From Aedes albopictus (lineage: Eukaryota > Arthropoda > Insecta > Diptera > Culicidae), in assembly GCF_035046485.1 (NCBI RefSeq), contig NC_085137.1:498128536-498192535 (forward strand): a stretch of DNA of 64,000 nucleotides, given 5' to 3'. Each line of letters begins with the position of its first letter. Positions within the stretch are counted from its first letter, which is position 1. Under the pieces are notes generated by a model that made no database searches, was not told the DNA's origin, and was given only the letters and a program-made list of their open reading frames with translations. Below, one piece after another: positions 34,759 to 47,656 of this stretch. The position numbers and the translations under genes were made by a program.

Positions 34759-34816
34759 GAATGAGTGTAATCAGTTTCGTACCTTTTAAAAGGTACGAAA
34801 CTGATTACACTCATTC
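34759..34816. repeat. Perfect 58-bp palindrome
   Basis: Each 29-bp arm runs from GAATGAGTGTAATCAG to GTACCTTTT, and the axis is TTTT|AAAA with no spacer. There are no mismatches over 58 bp. Just outside, tctct and gaaga still pair partly. Such a perfect inverted repeat is unstable in cloning and can extrude a cruciform, so its exactness suggests either a recent origin or an assembly artefact. Confidence 0.95.
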
Positions 34817-36119
34817 GAAGAGTTTTTCGTGGTTTTGAGATGCTCCAGAAAAAAATCAGACGTTTATAATCATTGTGGCATGATTCGGGTGTTAATGGGT
34901 TAAAAATAGAGAATCTACTATAATTTAAATAATCTTGTTTTTCAGTGACCCAAACCTTTTAGTAAAAATCGATCATACGAACACAGTTTGAGCGTCAGAT
35001 TGATTAAAACACAACCTTTTAATTTTTTTTTGCAAAATTTTCAAACATATATGCAGAAGGGGAAAATCCAGAAAAAAAAGTTACATTTAAGAACAAAGAT
35101 GAGAGTGAGTTACAGTAAACATTTAAGCGTAATTGGTAAACTGGTTTTGGAGAATGAGATGTAAAAAGTAAATAATTATGAAAAAATAGAATAAAAATCA
35201 ATATCAAATCGCAAGAGTTGTATGGGAAGTCGAAACAATTTTTGCTCCACTGTATTTTTTTCAACCGCAATTTTGGACCCTGAGCATGGCTTTACACTAT
35301 AAAAGATCATCAGCTTTGGGAATTCAAAATGCTGTAAACTAGTATTTTTTTTCTTGTAGGGTCTCCAAAGGTTTTATCGGCAGATTTGTTCTCTTCGTCA
35401 TGAGGGGTTTTTGTCGGCCAAATTGATTAAAACTTGGTCGTATAATTCAGCTTGTTTGAGTCATATTCAAGGCCAGTTATGAGTCCAATTGGTTTAAAAA
35501 AAACATGACGAAGCGAACAAAACGGCCGAAAATACGTAACTTCCCCTATCTAAAGTTTGATGCTTGATATCTCACTTAGTTTTTTAACTTTCTTTTTCAT
35601 TTTTTAATATCTGAACATACGGTTGTTCTTCACGTTGTTTTTTTTATGTATTTGCAATATTGACCATCATTTGTCGAGAGCGGTCTGTTGTATAATTCTC
35701 GCGTACTGCAAAAAGGGCGAGTTAGTTTCTTAGTCTGCCACGTCAGTTATAGTGAACATTGAAAGATCACTTAGCACGAGTGTGATTTGTTTGCTTCCTA
35801 CGTGAAACGAACAATGGCGAATTACTTTGCTCAAGTCAAAAGTTCATATCACTTATCAGAGTGTATCCCGACCCAACGATACCTTTCCTACTAACAAACA
35901 CATCTTACTGCAGGCTTTGGTGGAGTCACAGCGGTAAACGCGGTCTTTGCATAACAATAAAGGTTGGTACTAACATTTCTGCCCTTTTTCAACCTGACTT
36001 CAAGGACGTGGCCGGCACCGCTATTGTACTGTAAAAGAGAATCTCTGAAGCGTGCACAACGAGAATGTTACTTCATTGTGCAACTGTCATTGGTTCGGGT
36101 CAATCACGGAGTAACAATC
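34817..36119. other. Intergenic; weak inverted repeat and a GC-richer block
   Basis: Around 35360-35545, TCTTCGTCATGA and CATGACGAAG with flanking similarity suggest a small old foldback. Around 35870-36110 the sequence is more complex, with short open frames only. No gene is supported. Confidence 0.35.
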
Positions 36120-36127
36120 ATAGTCAG

Positions 36128-36896
36128 TAGCGTGGTTCAAAAAATCATTATTGCTCCACACCGCTTATTCGATTCATAACCAGAATCTAAGTCTTCACCC
36201 AAAAAATGAGTTGATTTGGTTGAAAATTGAGAGTGCACAAGCCCTTCAAAGTTTGTATGGGAATTACTATGGGAAATGGACGTTTTTTATTCAATTGGCC
36301 GTAGCATTTCCCCAAGTGCCCTAGAGTGTTGGTTGACCCTTGGTACTCTTAGGCTCCTCTATCAGCTACAACTTTGCCAAAGACCACATTCAAATCGGAC
36401 GCATCATTAATTAGTTATCGACTTTTATCCAACTGCTGAAACTTTAACAGTGATCGTTCAGCTTCCCAGCAGGCAACATTGCTGCACATGGCGTAAAAGA
36501 TAGCACACATAAATCATGGCTACTATGTTTCAAGGCAAATTGCAGTGATGCCCATCGAATAGAGTAATCATCATGATCAAAGATTTTCATTCTGGATAAA
36601 AATCGATAACAAATTAATGAGGCATCCGATTTGAATGGGGTCTTTGGCAAAGTTGTAGCTGATAGAGTAGCCTAGAAGTGCCAAGGGTCAACTAACGCTC
36701 TAGGCCACTTGGAGAAATGCTACGGCCAATTGAATGAAAAACGTCCTTTCCCCATAGTAATTCCCATACAAACTTCGAAGGGCTTGTGCACTCTCAATTT
36801 TCAACCAAATCAGCTTATTTTTTGGGAGAAGGCTTAGAATCTGGTTACGAATCGAATAAGCGGTGTGGAGCAAAAACGATTTTTTGAACCACGCTA
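36128..36896. mobile_element. 0.77-kb foldback, hAT-like, 8-bp target duplication
   Basis: The ends TAGCGTGGTTCAAAAAATC and its complement pair through arms of about 300 bp (ACACCGCTTATTCGATTC, GAAGGGCTTGTGCACTCTC and TTGGCCGTAGCATTTC.C). ATAGTCAG is duplicated exactly at 36120-36127 and 36897-36904. A TAG-G-type start plus an 8-bp duplication fits hAT. The unique centre (about 36420-36600) has no ORF that matters. Confidence 0.9.
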
Positions 36897-36904
36897 ATAG
36901 TCAG

Positions 36905-38755
36905 TCTAAGCTAAGCTGAGCTATTCTTCCGTCACTTATTGTTTTCTTACTTTTCTTTAAATCTAAGATAATTTTTAACAATTATTCTTAATATGCCTGA
37001 TCGTGCACGGGTGGACCCATTTAATAGTACGTGATTTTAGAAGCAACTAAAACACGATCGATTATCCAGCCGTCCTGCCATGGCGGAGGCACAACAAACA
37101 CTAGCTTTTATTGTATGCATATAAAGGTAGGGTACTATAATACATGATCAACCGTTTGTACGAACAATGCCTTTATTTTTACTTTATGATCTATGAAATT
37201 CCAATAATAACCAAAAAAAAACCATTGACATTAATTTCCTTTTGAAAAAGTTGAAAACTATTCTGATTTATTTTAATACCCTTCGATTATTGCATATGTA
37301 TATTTTTTTAACTATTCTTGAACTAAGTTTGTTTTCCTTATGATGGTTTTAGCGCCAACTCGAACAAATGTTGGCAGCACTCTCTCAGATACAATGGAAC
37401 TTGTTTGATGTGTAGACCTTGTCTGGGTAATAAGTGACATAATAAATTTCTTCAATTTATTTAAATTTCTTTTTTTAAATTAAAAAAATTTCTTCAATTT
37501 ATTTAAATACTGTCTTTTGAAGAGGGCTAATCTTTTTCCAACGATATTTTTTTACTGAATAGCATAGCATAGCATAGCATAGCATGAATACTTGCACAAA
37601 TCTTGGATGGAGTTGCAAAGTTGAATATTTCCATTGACATTGCTGATGTCGCTACTATCTACAATGTCATAGATTCACTCAGCTCCACACACCTGGCCAA
37701 GTCCTTGCAAGCATTTTTAAATCCCTTCATCAACTTAGAAAGAGCCCAGAACTGAAGCATCTTCCAATAGATGAAAGGATGTTGAAAATAGCGAATTTTC
37801 AACTTATATGCAGTTATAAAGTAAATATACTGAAGTAGAATTATTTATAAAAAAAAATAATATTGGAAAGATCTCACCAATTGTTGTGGTGCAATGCCGA
37901 TCATCTAGTTGTCTTGATTAATGTACTTCTCTGTAAAGAACAACACAATACTCAGCAAATAACACAATACTGAACACTAAACACCCGCGCATCTATTGTT
38001 TTGATTTTCACTCGAGACAATAGCGAACGCGATCGATTATGCTGCCATACTCATCACTTACAGGAGTGATGCATGCACAGCAAAGAACAACACAATACTC
38101 TCCAACGATTTTTTTTTTTCTGAATATTTATAAATCCGATTTGGGACGAAATCCGTCAATAGTGAAATTCAATACATATTGAGATCAAACATTACGTTTC
38201 AAAGAGAACACATTTATAATTAAGTAACCTTCCAGATGACAAAATTATTATACAAAACCTCCTGACAAATTGTGATTCATTAGATTCTGGGATGATTTTT
38301 ACCACCACTGATATAGTTTTTGCTAACAAAAGACACTGTAAAAATAATTCAGACATGAAAAAGTTTTAGTTAGTAAAACTTATTTTCCTTAAAAATGCCC
38401 ATCTTGTGGGGTATGGACGGTTGGTAGGGAACACATTTATCAATCTTGAGACAAAATTTCATGTGAATCAAAAATAGTGTTTTGTATCGACTGATTTTTT
38501 AAAATGATTTTTTTAGTGTAAGGCTAAATTAGATTTTTTTTTAATTTTTTCTTGAAACTTGACCTATTTTGTGAAAGGCTGACACACATTTCAATTTTCT
38601 CTTATGTCACCCCCGCCCCCTACGGATTTTTGATACTGATACTCTACCGTAACGGTCAAACAAAGAATGGTGGTGTGTTTGAAGTACTTACTATTAACTA
38701 TCTTTTACATTTGAACAGGAAGGTTTTTTTTTTCATATGGAATATAACCGCCTGT
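36905..38755. other. Intergenic; (AGCAT)n and a small direct repeat
   Basis: Five AGCAT units lie at 37561-37585. AAAGAACAACACAATACTC occurs at about 37936 and 38082. The rest is AT-rich without a gene or RNA I can support. Confidence 0.45.
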
Positions 38756-39781
38756 TTGTTCCTTATTTCAGCATTATTTGGAAATGCTCCTGAAATTCTC
38801 AAAGAAATTTCCCCGGCAATAAACTAAGTAATCACTTCAACATTTTTTGATGAATGCCCCGGTCATTTTTTCATTGATCCCTTCATTAATTACTTTAGAA
38901 ATTTCTATCTTCAAGAATTCCTTTGAATAGCTTTTCAGGAATTTCTCCTGAAATTCATTTAAAATTTTCACTGACACTTTCTTTTTTTTTTGTTTTATGA
39001 ACGTGGATTTTAACCATAGCGTCCTAGTGATTTTTCATTTCAAATACTCCGGCATTATTATTCAAAAATTCTTCCAACGAATTCTTCAAGAATTTCTTTA
39101 AAAACTGTCCGGTAGTATTTTCACAGTTTTTCCGGAAATTTCCTCAGGGTTTCCTTCGGCAATTCTTCCATGAATTTCTGGAAAAAAATCCTAATGAATC
39201 ATTCCTTTCACAATTTCTCTTGGGAATTCGTAAGGATATTTCTTCTGCAGTTCAGTAGTCTAGGAATTGTTTCGGAGATTTCTCGAAGAATTTCTCATGC
39301 AATTCTATAAAGAATTGTAATGGTAGTTTGCTTAGGGCTGTTTGGAAATTTTTAGGAGAATTTTTTCTGGCAATTCTTTAAAGATTTCCTTCAAGCATTA
39401 CTTCAGAAATGCCTCTGGCAATCTGTTAAGAAATTTCTCCGATAATTTTCAGGCAATTGTTTCAGAAACTCTTTGGGTGGTTTCTTTTGAAATTTCTACA
39501 GAATTTGCCAAGGGAACACCTCAGGCAATTGAATCAGGTTTCTTAAGGAATTCCTTCGACCATTTTTCAGGAGCTTCTTTGGAAATCTCTTCAGAATTTC
39601 TTCCCGTAATTTCTGAAGAGATCTATCACGCATTGTTATAAGAATTCCTTCAGCAATTACTTCAGGAATTCGTCCGGTAATTTCTTTAGAATTTTCTGTT
39701 CAAATTATGTGTTTTTTTTTGAAAATTTCTTTAAAAGTTTTCTAGATATTGCTTTAAAAAATGTTCATTCTATTTTGCAGG
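38756..39781 (+). repeat. Degenerate 12-15-bp array, pyrimidine orientation (left part)
   Basis: Irregular units such as TTCCTTCGGCAATTC and ATTTCTTCAGAATTTC fill this stretch on the plus strand. It continues after 41224, so the retroelement at 39806-41199 split it. Confidence 0.65.
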
Positions 39782-39805
39782 AACTTTTTGGAATTTCGTT
39801 TTTCT

Positions 39806-41199
39806 GATCGCAGTAGTCAGTGTGCGCGCGCGGACGCTCCGATTTTTTACGCTGTCATTTTTTTTCTCATCCAGAAATTTACGATTGTTTTATAGTGGAA
39901 AATCGTTCAGTGGCTGCCTATCGGGCATTATGTGAGAAAATCTAAAACTTGTTGGTGTTATGAGTGTTTTCAGCTCGAGAATTTAGGTGGGCTTTTTCCG
40001 CTTGCACCACCATTTTCAGCGAAAATGTTTCGTTGCGGCCGAAATGGTGAAAGAGAGCGGCATGGATAGTGTGTGTATTTCGCGAGGTCGTCGTGTGGTC
40101 GGATGATGACGTTAACGAAAGTCGAATCGGCCGGGAGTGATGGAGTGTGCGAGGACGGAAACTTTCAGAGAAGATTGAAATTGTTATGGGTGTTGGTGCG
40201 GCGTGGAATGCCTTGATGGTTTTGAGTAATTGGAAAGCTGCTGTGTCCTGTGTGAGGAGGCACCTATGAGTGAAACCATATGGAAAAGTGTGCTACTCAC
40301 TCACACACAACTAACCTGGCTACGCAACTTCTTCCATCCACGACAGTGATACCAGTTCCAGCAAATGGGTGAGATCTGACCATTTTAATACATAATTATC
40401 GATCTCTCCAATGATTGTTATGATCTTTGACGAGCACTTGCAGTAGGCTAGCTTGGTGCTTAATAAGGGATCCAATACCCTATATATATTTGTTTTTATA
40501 ATAATTCAGTCACATAATTTAACTATACTAAATTCCAGACCATTCCCGTACCAAAATCCCTTTCTATTTACGAGGGCGTCGGTGAGTCGCTGGCATCTCG
40601 CTAAATAGATATCTTCCATTCCCTTTTATTCCTTCCCTTCCACATAACGCATTTCTTATCGTTTCAGAGAGCGATCAATGGCGCTTAAGCCTAGGCTTGT
40701 TAGCCAGGACACAGTTAAAATGCCTGTGCCCCATCCCTGAAGCAAAAAGGCCCATGGAGTGACAAAATCTCTTAGCTTCGTCACTCCCAACGTTGGTGTT
40801 TAAACATACTAAAACATTTACACTCACACCAACACATCTACATGACCTACTCAAATACACTTACACAATCTTGCCGCATCACTCGCTTATAGTGATTCCC
40901 CAATCAACCCATTCCAAATATCCAACTCCTTGACACCTATGGGGGTGTCGGTGAGTCGCTGACCTCTTGTAAAGTAGGTGTCATATCATCACATCCTTTC
41001 CTATCCTCGTAACGGAGAAGATGGGCGTGGCCAGCAATGGAAGTTTTCATGTCTTTTTACTTCAACCTCTGGTTGGATAGCTGTTCTTTCCCAAATAGCA
41101 TTCCATAAGCAATTAGAATAGGAGTAATAAAGTTTTAACATGACAACTTTCAGTATGCAATCTACGAATTACTCCGTTACCACGCAACGCACACAACGC
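39806..41199 (+). mobile_element. 1.39-kb ORF-less non-LTR element with 24-bp target duplication
   Basis: Identical 24-bp sequences, AACTTTTTGGAATTTCG plus TTTTTCT, lie at 39782-39805 and 41200-41223. The left part (39806-40380) is GC-richer and begins GATCGCAGTAGTCAGTGTGC, like a LINE 5' region with an initiator. The right part (40470-41190) contains a repeated GTCGGTGAGTCGCTG (40578 and 40947) and ends near CACGCAACGCACACAACGC. No reading frame of useful length exists, so it is either an internally deleted LINE keeping both ends or a SINE-like passenger. Orientation follows the 5'-like end and is inferred. Confidence 0.75.
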
Positions 41200-41223
41200 A
41201 ACTTTTTGGAATTTCGTTTTTCT

Positions 41224-42030
41224 CCGTATTTCCCTTCAGCAGTTATTAGCCACGCCTTCAGGGTCACTTCCGGCATTTTTTTTTTTTTTATGAAATTTGT
41301 CCGGCAATTCATTTTTTCTTACGTTTTTTTTTGGTGCTTCATTTTCGAAATTTGTTTAGAAATGTTATCGTCAATTGTTAACCGGTATGTGTCCGACAAA
41401 ATTTTTGCTTTTTTCTACTCCGTGCTTTTTAAATGGGCGCTGGATACCCAGGTACCCTGTCGGCCACATAACAGTTAGAAGTTTTTCTTAGAAAATGTCT
41501 TTAGTAAAATATTCAAAACAAAATATGACAAATTCATCCGGCAATTCCTTCAAAAAAATCCTCCAGGCAAATTCCTTGGAAAACTGCCAGAGAGGTTTTT
41601 TTCGGAAATTATAGGAAAGATTCCTTACGGAATTTCCGGAAAAACAAACAAGCAATCTCAAGGAAATGATAAAAAAAACTACAACTTAACATTCACCTGA
41701 AGCAATTGCCAGAAGATTTTCAAAATCGAAGTGAAATTCAAGAAATTTCTAAAAAATAATCTCCAAAAAATACCTGAGAAATTTCTGAGAGTTCCTAGAG
41801 AAATTGTTCAAGAAATTCACAAACAAATAGGCAAAGTAATTCCTAAAGGAATTTCAAACAAAATTTCCTTAAAAAATTAACAAAGATGAAAAAATGGCGG
41901 AGAAATATATTTGTATATGTATAAAATCTTGGAAGGAAATTCGAGAAGTATCTAAAGGGATTTCCTATGGAAATCCTGAAAGATTTGTTGATGAAATTTC
42001 TACCGTCATTGTCATCTTTACATACATAAC
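41224..42030. repeat. Degenerate 12-15-bp array, right part, with strand switch
   Basis: Pyrimidine-type units continue to about 41580. From there to about 42030 the purine form (GGAATTTC, GAAATTTCTGAG) dominates, so this array also flips near 41585. A non-array block with CTGGATACCCAGGTACC lies at 41435-41480. Confidence 0.6.
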
Positions 42031-42600
42031 GTGAACTTTCCAGATTTTCTTGTGGACAGAGTGCCACACGATAAACGAATGCAAAATGATGAAATGGTGC
42101 AGAAAACTCTCAGTTAATAAGTGTAGAATTTGTCATTGAGCTATGAGCGAGCTGCTAAGCAGGATCTATCCCAGTTGGGATGTCACGCCACCAGGAAGAA
42201 TTATTTTCAATTCTATTTTGAAAATCAATAAATTATTGGAAATTCTCTGAAATTACCTTTTTCGATTTGATGTTTTTCGACTTTTCAGAAAACCTTATTT
42301 TTTTTCGTTCGTTTTTAATATCATGTAGTTGTTGTTTTCAACGTTTGTATGTTTCCTAGAGTTTAATTTCTACTTTTTTCTAGTTTGATGATTTCTACTG
42401 GTATCGCTTGAATTTGTTCAAGAACTTAAACGACGAATAGGTCACGTGCAAATGTTGAATTTGCAATGATGTCTTGATTTACTGCTTATTGTATTGGTTT
42501 CCTGTTCCCTTAGTTCTTCATATCTTGATTACTGAAGCATTCTGGAATGACCAACCCTTGGGATGCATCGGTTCAGGAATCTGCTTCTTAAAACCCCGAA
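42031..42600. other. Intergenic; decayed repeat piece
   Basis: 42145-42205 resembles an inverted decayed part of the repeat at 25762-25915. Otherwise AT-rich and empty. Confidence 0.35.
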
Positions 42601-43200
42601 ATGAACATTTTCACTAAAACTCAGAGAACCGACCACTGGCACTCAAACAAATATTTCCTCTCCTAATTGGTTGTAAACAAACGCTGTTGCATTCCACTTC
42701 ACCATGCGCCACCGCTTCATAAACAAACGATGAGAAACTTTCAGTCACGTGCTTCTTGCGAATATGATCTCCCACATCCAGGCCCATCTCTCGCAGCCCA
42801 CAAGGCAACAAAGAAACCCCAATCCAGACACATGGCACTCACCGTTAAAACTTCTGCAGCCTTCTCTCCCAACAACTGGGACCATATGATTTCGTCCATC
42901 TGGCAGCAGACACCAAGTCTGATCGTGTGTATCATTTGACTACGAAGCACAAGTGTCATAAGATACTGCAATAAATCATTAGAGATTGAATTCGAATCCC
43001 GCGACCCAGACAGACGACGACAACCAGCAAGCTCATAAAAATGCGTCGCCGACCATAGATAGACTCTACCCTATGGATGGTCCATCAATCATCACCGCAA
43101 ACAATCCCAAACAAGCTCTCAGATGGATGCTGGCTTGAGAGGTTGATATGGCGAAGCGAAACGTTAAGTGAACAGCAGCATTTCCTTGATAGAAAAATGA
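42600..43200. other. Complex segment, no gene proven
   Basis: The sequence is more balanced and CA-rich. Overlapping short frames occur on both strands (42614-42971). I see no domain. It could be host unique sequence. Confidence 0.25.
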
Positions 43201-44815
43201 TACATTCCGATTGTACCAAGCACAAAGGACATGCTGAATCCACAGTATAGATATGAATCTTGATTACGCAATAAAGGCCATCAAAGTAATGAACCTAGAT
43301 GTGCCACTGTTTGTGCCTAAATTAAGTGAGTGGCATTACTATTTACGATTCTTTTTGATCTGTTGTTCATTTTGTTGTTTTTTTTTTTTTTTCAATTTTC
43401 AAATTTTTTGATAATTTAATAATATTACATATCTCGGAACTACAAATTTTAAAAAATCAGAATGTCATATTTTCATATTTCCAAATTTTACGATTTCCGG
43501 TTTAAAGATGTCTTTTTTTTTTATTTTTAAATGTTCAGATTGTCAGAAGATTTTTAAAATGGTAGATTTTTAAAATATAAGATTTATGTTTTTTTTGACA
43601 TTTTTCCTGGGTTTTCAAAGCTAAAGAATTGTTGATGAAAATGGTTTTTAGATTTCTGGATATTTATAATTCTTAAATATTAGAATAATATAATTGAGGA
43701 ATTTAAAATTTTCTGGTTTCACGCTTTCAGACCAGACTGAGAATATTCAAGTTTCTCAATTTTTTTGAATTCTGGAATTCCAGAAGTTTCCAAATGCGAA
43801 ATAGATATTTTTTGAGGACATTAGAACGCAGGGTATTTTTTTTTCTAATGAAATTTTGTATTTCTGTTTTCTTCAACTTGTATTATTTATCCTGAGAAAT
43901 GTCTGTTTGCAGTACTTTATAACATATGAATGAATTCATTCTTGATTGATGAAAAGCTTCAGTCTCTCGTTCTTCCGCTCATGCTATAAAGCACAGCAGA
44001 GCTTGAGTTTTCTCCAACATTGGAGTGTTTTCTCTTGGATAAATCATTTTAAGGAACAGCAGCGCCACTCTTTGGCCAGTAGCATAACTGAAATAGTAAA
44101 ATCGTTACCTTTCTACTGCTTCCCTTCTAAAGGCAGTTTGGATGAAGCGTAAACATTTTATCAGGTACGTATATTGATTCCTTTTTTTTTTCACTTTCCT
44201 CAATGTAGATGAATTCACCACATATATACATTATAGTAAATTGAATTCAGTGAGCTAAAAAGGCTCTGCCAATCAAGCGAGGTTTCGCGATTTATCTGAA
44301 GCCGCAATGAGTGTCAAATTGAATAACCATCTATCGTATTGGATGCTCAACTAATAAGATGATAATTAAGTGGCGACTTTTCAATTAGGAATTTTACACA
44401 CTCCTCAGAGCCAACAGCTTTACAGAACGGTTTTCCCGATGACTTCAATGAAAATTGAAAAGCCTTCCAAGGCCAAGCGTAACAGAAAGCACGATCGCGT
44501 GACTTGGCTTCTGATAACAAAGGGTGGCTAAATATAGCAACTAGGTGATAAAGGGAGGCTTCCGTTTCATTCACTTGACTAAGGCGGGAACAGAACGTCA
44601 ACGAAAAACCAGGATGGGGGAGCTGGAGGTGCGTGTCGATTAGAACCCGCACGCGGAAGAGGTGAAAATAGAGTTCAGCTTCCCTGATTAGAGCATTAGG
44701 TGATTTGAAAGTGATACCTTTAGCGTTTAAAGAAAATTAATGTTAATTTGAGCCATTGTTGCATCAGTACGCTTCGACTTCGAGCCGTGATACAGCAATC
44801 AAATGTGGTCACATG
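43201..44815. other. AT-rich intergenic
   Basis: Poly-T tracts lie at 43377-43392 and around 43510. No gene or repeat could be supported. Confidence 0.35.
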
Positions 44816-44819
44816 CTAT

Positions 44820-45890
44820 GCCTTTCAGAAGTTTTCTGAGGAAATTTTCGAAACAATTTCTTAAGGAATTCTTGAAAAAAAAATCTGGGAAATTTTCAAA
44901 GGAAATCCTTGGAAGATTTTTAGAGGAATTCCTGGCGATTTTCTTATAGCAAGCCTGGGGAAAAAATGAATTATTTTTTGCGGAAATACGTGGAGAAATT
45001 CTTGGGAAATTCCTGACAGAATTCCTTCTGAAATTGTGAATGAGAATCCTGGCGATATTCCTACATTTATTACTTAAAACTTCTGAAGGAATTTCAGTGA
45101 AAATTTCTGGAGGAATTCAGGAAAAAAATTCCAGACACATTTTCAAAAAAAAATCCAGGGGAAATTCCTGAAGGGGTATCCATACACATTATTATGGGGA
45201 TTTTTGGGGAAATTCCGCAACTATTTTCTCAGGAAACTCCTGAAGCTATCTCGAAAGAGCGCTTGAAGGAATTTCTGGGAATATTCCTATTGATTTTTTT
45301 TTTCGAGAAATGTCTGAGAAACGTCTTTTGAAGTTCCCAATAGAGATCATGGGGAAACTGCTGAAGGAATACATGAAAACATTTCTGGGGAAACTCCTGC
45401 AGAAAATTTTGACAGCATTTCTGAAGAAATTCTTGGAGGAGCGTCTAAATTAATTTCTGAAACAATTTCAAGGGAAATTATCAGAGAAACTCCTGAATAA
45501 ACTCACGTAAAAAAATGGGAAAATCTCTAACGGAAATCCTTTTGAAGTCCTTGAAAAAATACCTGGGGAAATTTATAAAAAAATTTATCAAGATTTTTCC
45601 GGAAGAATTCCTGGGGAATTCCCCGAAGGGAAACTTTCTAATGGAAATGCTTGGGAAATTTCTGGAGAATTTCCGGAGAAATCTTTAAATTTCTGGGAAA
45701 TTTACGACAGAATTCCTTAGAAAAATATCGGAGGAGCATCTGGATAAATTTTTGAAAAAAAAGGGAATGCATTTCTAAAAAGTTTCCTGGTGAAATTTCT
45801 GAAAAACTTCCAAAAAGAATTCCTGGGGAAAATCACAAAGAAATCCTTTTGAAATTACTAATGGAAATCCTGAGAATTTTTTTCTAGAAA
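44820..45890. repeat. Degenerate 12-15-bp array, purine orientation
   Basis: Units such as GGAAATTCCTGAAGG and GGGGAAATTCCTG, strongly purine-biased on the plus strand, fill the stretch. No strand switch is visible here. Confidence 0.7.
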
Positions 45891-46559
45891 CTCAACTCAA
45901 CTTCAACTACTACCAGCGCTAACAACGAGGCGACACCCATCAATTTTGTAGCTATACACGAACAAGTTGTTCATGAATCTACTGGATCTACTGCCAACCA
46001 TTCTAGAATTAAAAAATGTATTCCATAATGAGCAAGCTTGATCATCCAACCAATATAGCTTTGATTTTCGGTCTAAATCTCTTCAATATGAGTAGTTACA
46101 AGAGTAACGAAAGCCGATATATAAAGTTTCGCAAATATTTGACTATTGACTATTCACTAAAAGTGAAATGTATAAATATTTCACATCTTCTTCCACAATT
46201 ATTGCGCATATAAATAGTACTATCAGATAGAACTATTGTGGTTGAAAATAAAAATAACTTCATAACTTTTATTTGGCAGATTTCAAACAGAGAAAAAAAG
46301 AGACATCTGTAACACAAAAACGGTTTTGGTGTCAAAATTAACGCAATATTTCAAAAATCTATACCTCTCAAGAATGTTTACAAATCCGTAAAAAAAATTT
46401 AAAAAATGGAAAAATTAAAAAAAAAGAAAAGATGAGTTTTTTGAAAAATGGTCATTTTTCAAAATCGTCCTGGTGGAGCTTCTAAGCTTTTTTAGAAAAT
46501 AGAAAAGTTCTACAAAATGCTGCAAATATGTAAATGTTGAGCAACTTAATTTTTTGCTT
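45891..46559. other. AT-rich intergenic
   Basis: No gene is seen. Confidence 0.35.
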
Positions 46560-46985
46560 ACCTTGCCTCTGACATCCTAAATGCCTCTGACATCCTGAAA
46601 TCCCCTCGGACCCCATGTAACACACCTGAGACCCTCCAAAACCCCTAAAACACTCCTGTAACACCTAAGGAAATTCCCTAAAATTACTCCAAAATTTATG
46701 GAAAGGCCACCAAAAATCCCCTGAAACGCACTCGGATTCCTTCCAACGCACCTGAGACCCTCTGAAATCTTGGCCCTCAAAAACGCCTCTGTAGCGCCTG
46801 TATCGCCTAGAAAATCCTTTGAAACTTTCTAAATTACATCAGAAACCCCCTGAGACCCCCTCGGAGACTCCATGTAACGCACCTGAGACCCCCCGAAGCC
46901 TTCTAAAACGCCCCTGAAGTCCCTTGAAACTCCCTTGAAAGCCTTCTGAAACTCTGCATGACCCCTTTTGAAATCTCCTTGCCAC
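46560..46985. repeat. Degenerate CCCTGAAAC-type array
   Basis: Words such as CACCTGAGACCC, CCCTTGAAACTCCC and CCATGTAACGCACC recur at roughly 10-15-bp spacing. Larger near-duplicates include ACCTGAGACCC at about 46625, 46750 and 46880. The same repeat type recurs at 60130-60400. It abuts the 3' end of the LINE remnant. Confidence 0.65.
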
Positions 46986-47656
46986 TCACCCTTTTTTTAC
47001 TTAAACGTTTATTTTAGGCTCATGCGCCAATAGGCATAACAGAGCCCGAATTCAGAAAAAAAAAACGTTTTACAATTAGTTTTGGGGAACCGCAAAACTC
47101 GCGGTTTGGTCGAGGTTAGGGGGGTGGGGGCTTTTCTTTGACAAGTGACAGCATGGTGTGTCGTATTGCTGCTGTTCAAACGTAGAGTGGACAAACAACC
47201 TGTAACGATACAAGCAGACGATTTTCGAAGGGTCACGAGGAGAAGTGGAACTACAAGACTGGGGTTATCTTCAAAAGAAGACTTCAGCTTGTTTCAAGAA
47301 GTCGTACACAAGCTTCATGTACTCAAGATCAAGTTTACCCAACACATCGCTAATGTCTTCCTTTTCTGGTTTCCATCGCTCGAGCCCTGAGGGATGCACA
47401 TAGATTGGATCTGGCAATATCGTATTCGCGGCATTCTCACACAACATGGTTTATATCTTGATAATCTGCACCATAGCTACAGCGATTGCTGTCAAGAAAG
47501 TAATGATTGTGATTGGCCATAAGTCGACACATTATCTTGATAAAATCTCGACTGATGTCCAACCCGTTGAACTACGCCATCTTCGATACTTGAAGGAGAA
47601 TTGAATGTAACCATCTGCCCAATTCCCCAGTCAACCAGTGATCGTATAAGATGTTG

